DNA from: Prevotella sp.
Lineage (GTDB): Bacteria; Bacteroidota; Bacteroidia; Bacteroidales; Bacteroidaceae
Assembly (NCBI GenBank): GCA_016291495.1
Contig: JAEEXI010000009.1
Span: forward strand, 24,616-88,615
Reading direction: 5' to 3'
DNA: 64,000 nucleotides
Positions within the stretch are counted from its first letter, which is position 1. Every line of letters begins with the position of its first letter. The notes under the pieces are model-generated. The model saw only the letters and a program-made list of their open reading frames with translations, searched no databases and was not told where the DNA came from. Of this stretch, positions 26,944 to 36,292 are shown piece after piece. The position numbers were made by a program, and so were the translations under genes.

Positions 26944-26957
26944 TTGTATTAATACAA
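26944..26957. promoter_or_regulatory. 14-bp palindrome upstream of ruvA
   Basis: TTGTATTAATACAA, a perfect palindrome 9 bp before the ruvA start codon; a candidate operator. No clear -7 box was found here. Confidence 0.5.
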
Positions 26958-27081
26958 TCTTATAAACGCAGACCGTTTACATTTTATTGTATTTACCTGC
27001 AGAATAGATACGAATAGTTACAGATAGTCACTTTTTTTGAAGATTTTCTTCCTTTTCGTTACATCTTTCACCAAAAAAATG

Positions 27082-27089
27082 TACCTTTG
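27082..27089 (+). promoter_or_regulatory. Promoter -7 box TACCTTTG for ddh
   Basis: Exact TAnnTTTG box 46 nt upstream of the ddh ATG. Confidence 0.6.
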
Positions 27090-27134
27090 CAAGCGAAAAG
27101 GATATAAAACCAACTAAAATAGATAACAGACGTT

Positions 27135-28034
27135 ATGAAAAAGATTCGCGCTGCCGTCGTTGGATACGGCAATATCGGCAAATTTACCATCGAGGCACTG
27201 GAAGCCTCTGCCGATTTTGAGATTGCAGGAGTAGTACGTAGGAACGGTGCAGAAAACAAGCCCGCCGAACTGGCTCCTTATGAGGTTGTAAAGGATATCA
27301 GGGAACTCCACGATGTCGATGTGGCCATCCTTGCCACACCAACCCGCTCCTGTGAGGAATATGCCAAGCAAATCCTGCCGTTGGGCATCAATACCGTCGA
27401 CTCGTTCGATATCCACACCAATATCCGTGGCTATCGCGAGCGACTGATGGAAATCAACAAGCAGACCAATACCGTCAGTGTCATTGCTGCCGGTTGGGAC
27501 CCGGGTTCCGACTCCATCGTGCGCACACTGATGCAGAGCCTTGCCCCCAAGGGACTCTCCTATACCAATTTCGGTCCCGGCATGTCGATGGGCCACTCCG
27601 TCTGCGTCCGCTCGAAGGCAGGTGTCAAGAACGCCCTGTCGATGACCATTCCCCTTGGCGAGGGCATCCATCGTCGTATGGTATATGTCGAGTTGGAAGA
27701 CGGCTACACGCTGGAGCAAGTCACCAAGGACATCAAGGCCGACCCCTATTTCGCCAATGACGAGACACACGTCTTCGCCGTCGAGTCGGTAGATGCCGTC
27801 AAGGACATGGGACATGGTGTCAACCTCGTCCGTAAGGGTGTCAGCGGCAAGACGCAGAACCAGCGTCTGGAGTTCAATATGAGTATCAACAATCCTGCCC
27901 TCACCGCACAGGTACTGGTCAACGTGGCCCGCGCCTCCTTGCGCCAGCAGCCCGGCTGCTATACGATGATCGAGATTCCCGTCATCGACATGCTGCCCGG
28001 TGAGCGCGCCGACCTGATAGAACACTTAGTCTGA
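27135..28034 (+). CDS. ddh: meso-diaminopimelate D-dehydrogenase
   Basis: 299 residues. NADPH-dependent enzyme that makes meso-diaminopimelate directly from tetrahydrodipicolinate and ammonia, for lysine and peptidoglycan. Motifs: Rossmann start AAVVGYGNIGKFTIEAL, ATPTRSCEEYA, DSFDIHTNI, AAGWDPGSDSIVR, NFGPGMSMGHSV. Full length. The window also holds dapL and dapF, an alternative route to the same product, so ddh is one of two routes visible. Two nt before the fur-like gene, so probably co-transcribed with it. Confidence 0.95.
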   Translation: MKKIRAAVVGYGNIGKFTIEALEASADFEIAGVVRRNGAENKPAELAPYEVVKDIRELHDVDVAILATPTRSCEEYAKQILPLGINTVDSFDIHTNIRGYRERLMEINKQTNTVSVIAAGWDPGSDSIVRTLMQSLAPKGLSYTNFGPGMSMGHSVCVRSKAGVKNALSMTIPLGEGIHRRMVYVELEDGYTLEQVTKDIKADPYFANDETHVFAVESVDAVKDMGHGVNLVRKGVSGKTQNQRLEFNMSINNPALTAQVLVNVARASLRQQPGCYTMIEIPVIDMLPGERADLIEHLV

Positions 28035-28036
28035 TC

Positions 28037-28459
28037 ATGCATCCGGATATCCCCGACGAGCAGGTGCTCAACAATGCAGGTATCCGTGTCACGGCAGTAC
28101 GTCTGCTGATATGGCGACAGATACGGCACGGTTTCCAGGACGCCTTCAGTCTGGGCGACCTGGAAGCCAGGCTGCCGACCGTCGACCGCTCTACACTCTT
28201 CCGTACCCTTACCCTGCTTACGGAAGCCCATCTGTTGCACGACATCGACGACGGGTCAGGCTCGCAGAAATACTGCGTCTGCCATCTTGACGACACCCGC
28301 CATTGCGAGGGACACGTGCACGTCACCTGTCGCCAGTGTCACCGTACCTTCTGCCTCACCCACGTACGCATCCCCTCCGTGCCCTTGCCAGAGGGTTTCG
28401 TGCAGGAAGAAACGGAATATATCGTCAAGGGCATCTGTCCCGCCTGTGCCAGAAAATAA
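28037..28459 (+). CDS. Fur-family metalloregulator
   Basis: 140 residues: winged-helix domain (about 8-85; NAGIRVTAVRLLIWRQI, RSTLFRTLTLLTEAHLL) and a metal-binding/dimer domain with two CxxC pairs (CRQCHRTFC, CPACARK) plus CEGHVHVTC. A Fur, Zur or Per type DNA-binding repressor; the CxxC pairs are structural zinc sites, and which metal it senses cannot be told. It is 2 nt after ddh and 13 nt before the polygalacturonase gene, an odd mixture for an operon. Confidence 0.85.
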   Translation: MHPDIPDEQVLNNAGIRVTAVRLLIWRQIRHGFQDAFSLGDLEARLPTVDRSTLFRTLTLLTEAHLLHDIDDGSGSQKYCVCHLDDTRHCEGHVHVTCRQCHRTFCLTHVRIPSVPLPEGFVQEETEYIVKGICPACARK

Positions 28460-28472
28460 TCAAACAATCAAA

Positions 28473-29897
28473 ATGAAGAGCAAACTACTAAACTTAATGG
28501 CTTTAAGCCTGTTGCTTCCTGTCGCTATGGAGGCACAAGACTATGCGAAGTATTATCAGAACCTGCCCGTCGAAGTCAAGCAGGTCAGTCGTCCGCAGAT
28601 TCCTGCCAACGAGGTGAACATCAAGGAGGTCGGTGGAGTGGGCGATGGTATCACCCTGAATACGGAGGCCTTCAGCAAGGCCATCTCGAAACTCCATAAG
28701 ATGGGGGGCGGCCGTCTCGTCGTCCCTCAGGGCGTATGGCTCACAGGACCCATCTCGCTGAAGGATAACATAGAGCTGCATCTCGACAAGAACGCCATCA
28801 TCTATTTCTCACCCGACAAGCGGTTATATGTGGTGGAAGGCGGTAAATCGAGTCGTGTGGAACCTTGCATCAAGGCCTCGAAACGTAAGAACGTCGCCAT
28901 TACAGGCGAGGGCATCATCGACGGTAACGGAGCCCAGTGGCGACCCGTGAAGCGCAACAAGGTGAGTGATGCGGAGTGGAGCGTCTTCAAACAGATGGGC
29001 GGCGTGGAACGTCAGAACGGCACGCTATGGTATCCCTGGCAACTGAAGTCCGGCTATCCCGACATCAAGGACTCCCCCGAGAAACAGGAGAAGATGCGTA
29101 ACGACCTGGTGCGCTTCACCGATTGTGAGAACGTGCTCTTCGAGGGAGTGACCTTCCAGAACGCCCCCAAGTTTCATGTGCACCCCTGCTATTGCAAGAA
29201 CGTCATCATCGACGGCATCACCGTACGCTGTCCCTGGAATGCCCAGAACGGTGACGCCATCGACTTCAGTGACGTGAACGTCGGACTCATTGTCAACGCT
29301 ACGGTAGATGCCGGTGACGACGGCCTCTGCATGAAGAGCGGCAGCTATCGCAACGGTGCACCAGCCAACGGATGCGAGGATATCCTCATTCAGGACAATA
29401 CCGTCTATCATGCCCATGGCGGTTTCGTGCTGGGCAGTGAAACGGTGACTGGCATGCGCCGCATGGTAGTGCGTAACTGTCGTTTCAGCGGTACAGACAC
29501 AGGACTGCGCTTCAAGAGCGGTATGGGACGTGGCGGAAAGACCGAGCAACTCTTTATCTCCGACATCGTCATGACGGACATCAAAGACGAGGCCATCGTC
29601 TTCCAGTGCGACTATGTCGACCGCCCCGCAGGCTCAGACCCCAATGCCGTCCCCGCCTTCACCGAGGAACAGAAGAAACTGGCTCCCGACTTCCAGGACA
29701 TCCATATCTCGAATGTCGTCTGCCGTGGCGCGAAGACAGGCATCAAGGCTGGCGGTATCCTCGGCCTTCACTGTGTACACGATATCGAAATCAACAACAC
29801 TACCATCGTCTATGACAAGACCGCACAGCAGATTGATGACAAGACCGCAAAACTACAACTGACGAATGTGAAAATGATACCGTCAGCCGCCCAGTAA
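28473..29897 (+). CDS. GH28 polygalacturonase-family pectinase
   Basis: About 474 residues from the ATG at 28473 (MKSKLLNLMALSLLLPVAMEA, a Sec signal peptide); an upstream in-frame Met lies inside the fur-like gene and is not used. Right-handed beta-helix of glycoside hydrolase family 28: GVGDGITLNTEAFSKAI, NGDAIDFSD (catalytic Asp), DAGDDGLCMKSG (Asp pair), YHAHGGFVLGSE (His), GLRFKSG (Arg/Lys). It hydrolyses galacturonan or rhamnogalacturonan-type pectin outside the cytoplasm. Its stop codon abuts the stop of lpdA on the other strand with no gap. Confidence 0.9.
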   Translation: MKSKLLNLMALSLLLPVAMEAQDYAKYYQNLPVEVKQVSRPQIPANEVNIKEVGGVGDGITLNTEAFSKAISKLHKMGGGRLVVPQGVWLTGPISLKDNIELHLDKNAIIYFSPDKRLYVVEGGKSSRVEPCIKASKRKNVAITGEGIIDGNGAQWRPVKRNKVSDAEWSVFKQMGGVERQNGTLWYPWQLKSGYPDIKDSPEKQEKMRNDLVRFTDCENVLFEGVTFQNAPKFHVHPCYCKNVIIDGITVRCPWNAQNGDAIDFSDVNVGLIVNATVDAGDDGLCMKSGSYRNGAPANGCEDILIQDNTVYHAHGGFVLGSETVTGMRRMVVRNCRFSGTDTGLRFKSGMGRGGKTEQLFISDIVMTDIKDEAIVFQCDYVDRPAGSDPNAVPAFTEEQKKLAPDFQDIHISNVVCRGAKTGIKAGGILGLHCVHDIEINNTTIVYDKTAQQIDDKTAKLQLTNVKMIPSAAQ

Positions 29898-31118
29898 CTA
29901 ATCAGCCGCTGACAGCAGTATCTCACCCAGGGTGGGGTGGATGTGTATCATGTCGCGTAACTGTTGTATCGTTGAGCTACAGTTCATGAGTACTGCCACT
30001 TCCTGGATAATATCTGCAGCATGGGCACCAAAGGCATGACAGCCCAGAATACGGCCATTGGGATTGGAGAAGAGCTTAAGCATACCCTCCGTCTCGTTCA
30101 TCGCCAAGGCCTTGCCGTTGGCACGCCAAAAGGATTTCCTGCACTGGTAGGCGATGCCCTGTTCCTTCAACTGGTCTTCCGTAGAACCTACGCAGGCAGC
30201 CTCAGGTTCTGTGAAGATGGCTGCTGGCATGATGTCGAAGCGGATGCCGTCGGTCTTTCCAAGGATATGGTTTACGGCACGGACTGCCTGCATCTCAGCG
30301 GCATGGGCCAGCATCTGCCGACCATTAACATCACCAATGGCGTAGACGCCATCCACGGTAGTTTTGAAGTTCTCATCTACGGCCACGCCTTTGCGCTCAT
30401 CGTATTCAATGCCAGCATTGGAAAAATCAGTTTGCACACGAGGCTTGCGGCCAGTAGCCATTAAAATACAGTCAGCATCGATATCAGAAAAATTCTCTAC
30501 GGCAGTCTTCATCTTAAAGATGATGCCCCGCTTCTCCAGCAATTTGCGCAATCGCTTGGCGATATCGCTGTCCAGGGCGGGCAGACACTCCTTGAGATAT
30601 TCTATCACTGTCACCTCAGAGCCAAAACGGTTGAATACAGAGGCAAACTCCATACCGATAACGCCTGCGCCAATGATGGTCAGACGCTTTGGGAGAGTTT
30701 CGAGGTTCAAGAGACCCGTGGAATCGACAACTCTTGGGTCTGTACGTGCCCCCTCAATGGGGAGCCATTTGGTTTCGGAACCAGTGGCAATGATGATATG
30801 GTCGGCGGTGTAATCGTTGACGGTATGGGCATCAACGAAAGCAGCCTTTTCACGAACTAATGTGATGTTAGGGTGGGAGAGGATGCCCTCCACGCCCTGA
30901 CGAAGTTGGGCTACGACTGCTGTCATACGTTCACGTGCTTCCTCAAAAGTCTGGGAGTGTACGTAGGTCTTGGTAGGTATGCAACCAACGTTCAGGCAGG
31001 TGCCGCCAACTTCGGCACCCTCGAAGATGGTGACCTTCAGTCCCTGTTTGGCGGCATATTCTGCGGCCCGGTAGCCTCCAGGTCCTGCACCGATGATGAT
31101 GAGATCAGTTTTGTTCAT
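29898..31118 (-). CDS. lpdA: Dihydrolipoyl dehydrogenase (glycine cleavage L protein)
   Basis: 406 residues, about 50 shorter than usual but with every key element: FAD Rossmann GAGPGGYRAAEYA, redox disulfide GGTCLNVGCIPTK (Cys about 40 and 45), NAD domain IGAGVIGMEFASVF, FAD-contact YAIGDV, and the dimer His-Glu pair HIHPTLGE. It reoxidises the lipoyl arm of GcvH. Last gene of the glycine-cleavage run; its start overlaps the end of gcvPB by 14 nt. Confidence 0.92.
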   Translation of the reverse strand: MNKTDLIIIGAGPGGYRAAEYAAKQGLKVTIFEGAEVGGTCLNVGCIPTKTYVHSQTFEEARERMTAVVAQLRQGVEGILSHPNITLVREKAAFVDAHTVNDYTADHIIIATGSETKWLPIEGARTDPRVVDSTGLLNLETLPKRLTIIGAGVIGMEFASVFNRFGSEVTVIEYLKECLPALDSDIAKRLRKLLEKRGIIFKMKTAVENFSDIDADCILMATGRKPRVQTDFSNAGIEYDERKGVAVDENFKTTVDGVYAIGDVNGRQMLAHAAEMQAVRAVNHILGKTDGIRFDIMPAAIFTEPEAACVGSTEDQLKEQGIAYQCRKSFWRANGKALAMNETEGMLKLFSNPNGRILGCHAFGAHAADIIQEVAVLMNCSSTIQQLRDMIHIHPTLGEILLSAAD

Positions 31119-32514
31119 TCTTCAACTGCTTATAAGTCACAACAGGATGCTTGGCTGCAAGGACATCGTCGACACGTCCGATTGGCGTAGTGTGTGGAGC
31201 ATTCTTCACCATCTCAGGATCGGTCTTAGCCTCCTCAGCAATCTTTCGCATCACGGCAATGAATCCATCGAGTGTCTCCTTCGACTCGTTCTCAGTGGGC
31301 TCAACCATCAAGCTCTCGTGGAACAGTAGAGGGAAGTAGATAGTAGGCGCATGATAACCGTAGTCGAGCAGTCGCTTAGCCACATCCATCGTGGTGACCT
31401 CCGTACTCTTATCCTTCAATCCGTCGAACACAAACTCATGACAGCACAAGCCATCGATGGGCAGTTCGTAGACATCCTTCAGGCTCTCCTTGATATAGTT
31501 GGCGTTGAGCACAGCCAGCGGACCAACCTCCTTAATATGCTCACGACCTAACGACAGGATATAAGCATAGGCACGCATCATCACGGCATAGTTGCCTTGA
31601 TAGGGCGATACAAACGGGAAGCAATCCTGTAAGCCTTCACGTACACCGACGGGACCAGAACCAGGACCACCACCGCCATGAGGCGTTGAGAAAGTCTTGT
31701 GCAGATTGATATGCATCACATCAAATCCCATATCGCCAGGACGACAAGCGCCAAGCATAGGATTCAGGTTAGCACCATCGTAATACATCAGTCCACCACA
31801 GTCATGGATGAGTTTTGCAATCTCAGGGATACGGGTTTCGAACAGACCAAGGGTATTTGGATTGGTCATCATCATAGCAGCGATGTTTGAGCCTTCTAAA
31901 GATACTAGTCGTTCTAGATCTTCTAGATCAACCAGACCATTGGCGTCACTTTTCACCTCAACTATCTCCAATCCGCATACTGCTGCCGAGGCAGGATTGG
32001 TGCCATGAGCACTATCAGGCACAATCACTTTCTTACGTGCCATGTCACCATGTTTGTGATGGTAGTTGTCGATAGTCATCAGTCCTGTCAACTCACCATG
32101 AGCACCAGCGTAGGGCTTAAAGGTGAAGTGAGCCAGACCAGTAAGTTCGCAGAGTGATTTCTCAAGCAGCATTACCAATGCCTGAGCTCCCTTAATTGTT
32201 GCAGCGGGCTGTAATGGGTGCAGGTTCTGGAACTGTGGCAGAGCAGCCATCTCCTCATTGATCTTGGGGTTGTACTTCATCGTACACGATCCCAGAGGAT
32301 AGAAGCCCGTATCAACGCCGAAGTTGTTATTCGAGAGATTCGTATAATGACGTACCACTGTCAGCTCATCACACTCAGGCAGCTGCGTATCTTCTGCACG
32401 CTTCATCGCAGCTGGTATCTCGTAACTGCCATAGTTATTCTTTGGTAGACTATAACCCTTGCGGCCCTCCTTTGAGAGTTCAAAGATCAGATTTCCATAT
32501 AATCGATTGTTCAT
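31105..32514 (-). CDS. gcvPB: Glycine dehydrogenase subunit 2 (P protein)
   Basis: 469 residues, C-terminal half of the two-subunit P protein, PLP-dependent glycine decarboxylase. The PLP lysine is in HINLHKTFSTPHGGGGPG (about residue 269). N-terminal KNNYGSYEIPAAMKRAEDTQLPE and LGSCTMKYNPKINEEMA are family features. Its ATG overlaps the gcvPA stop (ATGA), so the two subunits are translationally coupled. Confidence 0.95.
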   Translation of the reverse strand: MNNRLYGNLIFELSKEGRKGYSLPKNNYGSYEIPAAMKRAEDTQLPECDELTVVRHYTNLSNNNFGVDTGFYPLGSCTMKYNPKINEEMAALPQFQNLHPLQPAATIKGAQALVMLLEKSLCELTGLAHFTFKPYAGAHGELTGLMTIDNYHHKHGDMARKKVIVPDSAHGTNPASAAVCGLEIVEVKSDANGLVDLEDLERLVSLEGSNIAAMMMTNPNTLGLFETRIPEIAKLIHDCGGLMYYDGANLNPMLGACRPGDMGFDVMHINLHKTFSTPHGGGGPGSGPVGVREGLQDCFPFVSPYQGNYAVMMRAYAYILSLGREHIKEVGPLAVLNANYIKESLKDVYELPIDGLCCHEFVFDGLKDKSTEVTTMDVAKRLLDYGYHAPTIYFPLLFHESLMVEPTENESKETLDGFIAVMRKIAEEAKTDPEMVKNAPHTTPIGRVDDVLAAKHPVVTYKQLKNEQN

Positions 32515-33827
32515 AGGGCAGCAATTTTTACGAGGTTATCAATTTCTTCCTTGGTACGCTTCTCAGTCACGGCAAACAGGATACCATCACCAATCTTAAC
32601 GCCACCCAAAATGCCAGCATCGATGAAACGCTGATACAGAGCATCCACGTCTCCATCGTACTTCACAAAGAACTCGTTGAAGAACGGCTTGTCGTAGGCC
32701 AGATGGAATTTTCCTGTAGCCAAGAGTTTGTCGCAGAGATAGTGAGCACCTGCATAAGAGAGTTCGGCAGCTTCCTTCAGACCCTGCTTACCCATCAGTG
32801 ACATATAGATGGTAACAAAGAGTGCCATCAAGCTCTGGTTACTACATATATTAGATGTAGCTTTCTGTCTGCGGATATGCTGTTCGCGTGCCTGAAGAGT
32901 TAACACAAAGGCACGCTGATCGCGATTGTCCTTGGTCATACCTACGATACGACCTGGCATCTTACGAATCAGTTTCTCTGTGCAACACATGTAGCCCACG
33001 TACGGACCACCAAACTGCATAGGGATACCCAACGACTGACCATCGCCAACTGCGATATCAGCGCCCCATTCACCTGGAGTCTTCAGCACAGCCAGGTCAG
33101 CAGCCACACTGTTCATGATAAAGAGTGCCTTGTTGTCGTGACAAGCCTCAGCAAAACCAGTGTAGTCCTCAACTATACCAAAAGCGTTTGGCTGCTGAAC
33201 AATAACACCAGCAACACCACCCTGGGCAAGAAGCGACTTCAAGTCATCGATATCAGTCACGCCATCCTTCTCGGCTATCGTTTCCAGTTCAATACCCTGA
33301 TGCAGCGCATAGGTATCGAGCACTTTACGAGTATCTGGATTCAGTGTGTCCGACACCAGCACCTTGTTCTGTTTCTTACCAGCAGCCACAGCCATCATCA
33401 TCGCCTCAGCAGTAGCCGTTGTACCGTCATACATCGAGGCGTTGCTGATGTCCATCCCTGTCAGTTCGGCCATCATGCTCTGATACTCAAAGATATAGTG
33501 CAGTGTGCCCTGTGATATTTCTGCCTGATACGGAGTATAGGATGTAAGGAACTCTGAGCGCTGCAGCAGACTTGGTATTACCGATGGTGTATAATGATCG
33601 TAAACACCATAGCCAGCAAAGCAAGTCATCTGCAGATTCTGCGAACCGAGCTTGTCAAACAATTGACGAACCTCTATTTCGCTCATCTCCGATGGCAACT
33701 GATAGTCGTTCTTGAAGCGGATGGCATCAGGAATCTGGGCGTAAAGGCCATCCAAGTCTTTCACTCCCACCTTCTCCATCATCGCCTTCAGGTCCGACTC
33801 AGTATGTGGAAAATACTTATAATCCAT
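32511..33827 (-). CDS. gcvPA: Glycine dehydrogenase subunit 1 (P protein)
   Basis: About 438 residues from the ATG at 33827 (MDYKYFPHTESDLKAMMEKV); a longer frame upstream reads through a short CATTGAA repeat and is rejected. Family blocks: CFAGYGVYDHYTPSVIP, TSYTPYQAEISQGTLHYIFEYQSMMAELTGMD, GGPYVGYMCC, GRIVGMTKD, TSNICSNQSLMAL. Works with subunit 2 to decarboxylate glycine and hand the aminomethyl group to GcvH. Starts 14 nt after gcvH. Confidence 0.95.
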   Translation of the reverse strand: MDYKYFPHTESDLKAMMEKVGVKDLDGLYAQIPDAIRFKNDYQLPSEMSEIEVRQLFDKLGSQNLQMTCFAGYGVYDHYTPSVIPSLLQRSEFLTSYTPYQAEISQGTLHYIFEYQSMMAELTGMDISNASMYDGTTATAEAMMMAVAAGKKQNKVLVSDTLNPDTRKVLDTYALHQGIELETIAEKDGVTDIDDLKSLLAQGGVAGVIVQQPNAFGIVEDYTGFAEACHDNKALFIMNSVAADLAVLKTPGEWGADIAVGDGQSLGIPMQFGGPYVGYMCCTEKLIRKMPGRIVGMTKDNRDQRAFVLTLQAREQHIRRQKATSNICSNQSLMALFVTIYMSLMGKQGLKEAAELSYAGAHYLCDKLLATGKFHLAYDKPFFNEFFVKYDGDVDALYQRFIDAGILGGVKIGDGILFAVTEKRTKEEIDNLVKIAAL

Positions 33828-33840
33828 TGAACATTGAACT

Positions 33841-34221
33841 TTACTTCTCGCAAAAGGCAGCGTAGGCCTTGGCATCCATCAGGTTGTCCAAATCGCCCTT
33901 ATCACTCAGCTGTAGCTTGATAATCCAGTTCTCATAGGCGTCTTGGTTGATGAGTTCTGGCTGATCGTCGAGGGTCTCGTTTACCTCGACTACAGTACCG
34001 CTAACTGGCGAAATAAGATCCGATGCAGCCTTTACGCTCTCTACAGCACCAAACTCCTCACCAGCCTCAACCTCGTCGTCAACCTCTGGCATATCTACAT
34101 AGACCACATTACCCAGTGCATTCTGGGCGTAGTCTGTGATACCTACAAAACCAAAATCACCTTCTACTCTTACAAATTCGTGTGACTCTGAGTAGTAGAG
34201 TCCTTCAATTACTTTAGCCAT
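33841..34221 (-). CDS. gcvH: Glycine cleavage H protein
   Basis: 126 residues; lipoyl carrier of the glycine cleavage system. The lipoylated lysine is in GAVESVKAASDL (Lys 64). Full length. It is modified by the lipoate ligase encoded three genes upstream, and is reoxidised by LpdA. Confidence 0.95.
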   Translation of the reverse strand: MAKVIEGLYYSESHEFVRVEGDFGFVGITDYAQNALGNVVYVDMPEVDDEVEAGEEFGAVESVKAASDLISPVSGTVVEVNETLDDQPELINQDAYENWIIKLQLSDKGDLDNLMDAKAYAAFCEK

Positions 34222-34226
34222 AATAT

Positions 34227-35306
34227 TTATTTTTTATAGTTTTTGTTATAGAATTGCTTTTTGACCACCTTGCCCGGGAATACCTTCTTACGAATCTGTA
34301 TCTGCAAATCGGTATCCAGTTTTGAGTATTGTACATCTACCAGTGCCATGCACACGCTCTTGTCAGTGGATATGGTGTGATAGCCGGTAGTTACTTCACC
34401 GATGGGTTCTCCATCCAAATTCAGTACGGGATAGCCATGTCGGGGTATCGCCTTGTCGTTGAGCTCGATACCTATGAGTTTCTTGGCAGGTCCTTCGGTC
34501 TTTTGCTTGGCAAGGGCCTCCTTGCCGATAAACTCTTCTTTGTCGAGTTTGACAAAGATACCTAGTCCGGCCATGATGGGCGTAATGTCCTCAGACAGTT
34601 CGTCACCATAAAGGGGTAGTCCTACCTCAAAGCGCAGGGTATCACGACAACCGAGTCCACAAGGTTTTACACCAGCAGCGATGAGCTTGTCCCAGCAGTC
34701 GTTGATATAGGCTGCAGAGGCATAAATTTCAAAACCATCCTCACCTGTATAGCCTGTTCTTGATATAATAATGTGGTCGATGGTCTTAAAGGTATAGAAC
34801 GCCAGTTCCTTGCAGGAGATGCCCAGCACTTCTTCCATCACTTGCTCTGCCTCAGGCCCTTGTATGGCGAGTTCTCCATATTGGTCACTCTGGTGTTCCA
34901 AGATGATGTCGAAGCCTGTGGCCTGCTGTTGTATCCACCCCCAGTCTTTATCGATATTGGAAGCGTTGATGACGAGGAAGAAGCGGTTGGCTGCCATCTT
35001 ATAGACGAGCAGGTCGTCTACTACACCGCCGTGCTCATAGCACATCATGCCATAGAGGATTTTCCCGTTGGGGATGCCCCGTACGTCATTGGTGAAGATG
35101 TGGTTGACAAAGCGTTCTGCCTCTTTTCCGGAGATGAGTACTTCGCCCATGTGACTGACGTCGAACACGCCGCAATGCTGGCGCACGGCTTGGTGCTCGT
35201 CGATGATGCTTGTATATTGGATGGGCATGTCGTAACCGCCAAAGGGTGATATCAAGGCTCCTAAGGCGACATGTTTGTCATAGAGACAGGTTCGTTTGTT
35301 TTCCAT
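34227..35306 (-). CDS. gcvT: Aminomethyltransferase (glycine cleavage T protein)
   Basis: 359 residues; takes the aminomethyl group from GcvH, releasing ammonia and forming methylene-tetrahydrofolate. Family blocks: GGYDMPIQYTSIIDEHQAVR, FDVSHMGEVLISG, SRTGYTGEDGFEIY, GCRDTLRFEVGLPLYGDEL, GEVTTGYHTISTDKSVCMALV. Its folate-binding Asp (near VFDVSHMGE) and full length are present. Second structural gene of the run, 5 nt before gcvH. Confidence 0.95.
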   Translation of the reverse strand: MENKRTCLYDKHVALGALISPFGGYDMPIQYTSIIDEHQAVRQHCGVFDVSHMGEVLISGKEAERFVNHIFTNDVRGIPNGKILYGMMCYEHGGVVDDLLVYKMAANRFFLVINASNIDKDWGWIQQQATGFDIILEHQSDQYGELAIQGPEAEQVMEEVLGISCKELAFYTFKTIDHIIISRTGYTGEDGFEIYASAAYINDCWDKLIAAGVKPCGLGCRDTLRFEVGLPLYGDELSEDITPIMAGLGIFVKLDKEEFIGKEALAKQKTEGPAKKLIGIELNDKAIPRHGYPVLNLDGEPIGEVTTGYHTISTDKSVCMALVDVQYSKLDTDLQIQIRKKVFPGKVVKKQFYNKNYKK

Positions 35307-35314
35307 ATAGTTGT

Positions 35315-36286
35315 TTATTCGGTGAGTAATTCTATGAAGTCGGTTTTCATCAGATTCAGGATGATGTCGTCGATGCGGTCGGGCAGGATGCGGCTGATGG
35401 CTCCAGGCTCCAGGGGGACGTCTTTCAGCTTATGAAGGAGTGCGTTGTCGAGATCGCCTATCAGGAAGAAGTCGCCCATGAGATTGACGCTTTTGATGAT
35501 GCCGTTCTTCACCTCGATGCGGGCTTCCAGTTGGCCTACATTGTCGATGCGTCGTTTCTTGACGAGGGTGTAGCGGGGATTCTTGCCGTAGATGAACTCG
35601 TCGGAGAGGTATTCCTGTTCCATCTGCTCTATCTGGCGGACGTCTGCTTCGCTGAGTGTGAGGCTTTCGTTGCAGAGTTGGCGCTGTACGAAGTCCTTGA
35701 ACTCGGGCAGGCTGATGTTCAGGTAGTCTTTCAGGAAGGTGACGCGCTGGTGGACGCTCTTGATGCCTTTTGACATGAGTTTCTCGCCTGGAGGGGTGAT
35801 GGAGCCTACCATGTTGAGCATATCGGTGTCGTAGAGCATGGTGCCGTGTACGATGCTATGTCCGGGAATCTTGTAGAAGGCGTTGCCCGACACCTTACGG
35901 TTGCCGATCATCACGTCGTTACGACCGGACGGGGAGGCGTCGACTCCCAGTCGCTGCAGCATGAGCACGATCATGTTGATATAGCGGTTGAAGGTGAAGC
36001 CTACCTGCTCGTCGGCGGTGATGTAGGAGAACATCATGTTGTTCATGTCGGCATAGACGCAGCCGCCGCCGCTCTTCCGGCGGTAGGTCTGGATATGGTG
36101 ACGGCGACAGAAGGGGAGGTTGACTTCGTTCTCGATGAGCTGGTTGCGCCCGAAGATGACGGTGGGCTCCACCTGCCACATGAAGAAACAGTCGTTTGAC
36201 TCGACGTGACGGGCCACGTATTCTTCCATGGCCAGATAGAACGGCAGGTGCCTTACCTGATGATCGGGGAGTGCAATATACAGCAT
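35315..36286 (-). CDS. lplA: Lipoate--protein ligase
   Basis: 323 residues; activates lipoate with ATP and attaches it to lipoyl domains such as GcvH. Motifs RRKSGGGCVYADMNNMMFS and NDVMIGNRKVSGNAFY (with the catalytic Lys), HGTMLYDTDM, and the C-terminal domain after about 240 (NPRYTLVKKRRI). Sits upstream of gcvT, so it is well placed to feed the glycine cleavage system; nadB is 6 nt upstream. Confidence 0.92.
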   Translation of the reverse strand: MLYIALPDHQVRHLPFYLAMEEYVARHVESNDCFFMWQVEPTVIFGRNQLIENEVNLPFCRRHHIQTYRRKSGGGCVYADMNNMMFSYITADEQVGFTFNRYINMIVLMLQRLGVDASPSGRNDVMIGNRKVSGNAFYKIPGHSIVHGTMLYDTDMLNMVGSITPPGEKLMSKGIKSVHQRVTFLKDYLNISLPEFKDFVQRQLCNESLTLSEADVRQIEQMEQEYLSDEFIYGKNPRYTLVKKRRIDNVGQLEARIEVKNGIIKSVNLMGDFFLIGDLDNALLHKLKDVPLEPGAISRILPDRIDDIILNLMKTDFIELLTE

Positions 36287-36292
36287 CGATTT

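Noticed and set aside
28287..28472. Upstream start of the GH28 gene
   Set aside because: The extension lies inside the fur-like gene and precedes a proper signal peptide start at 28473.
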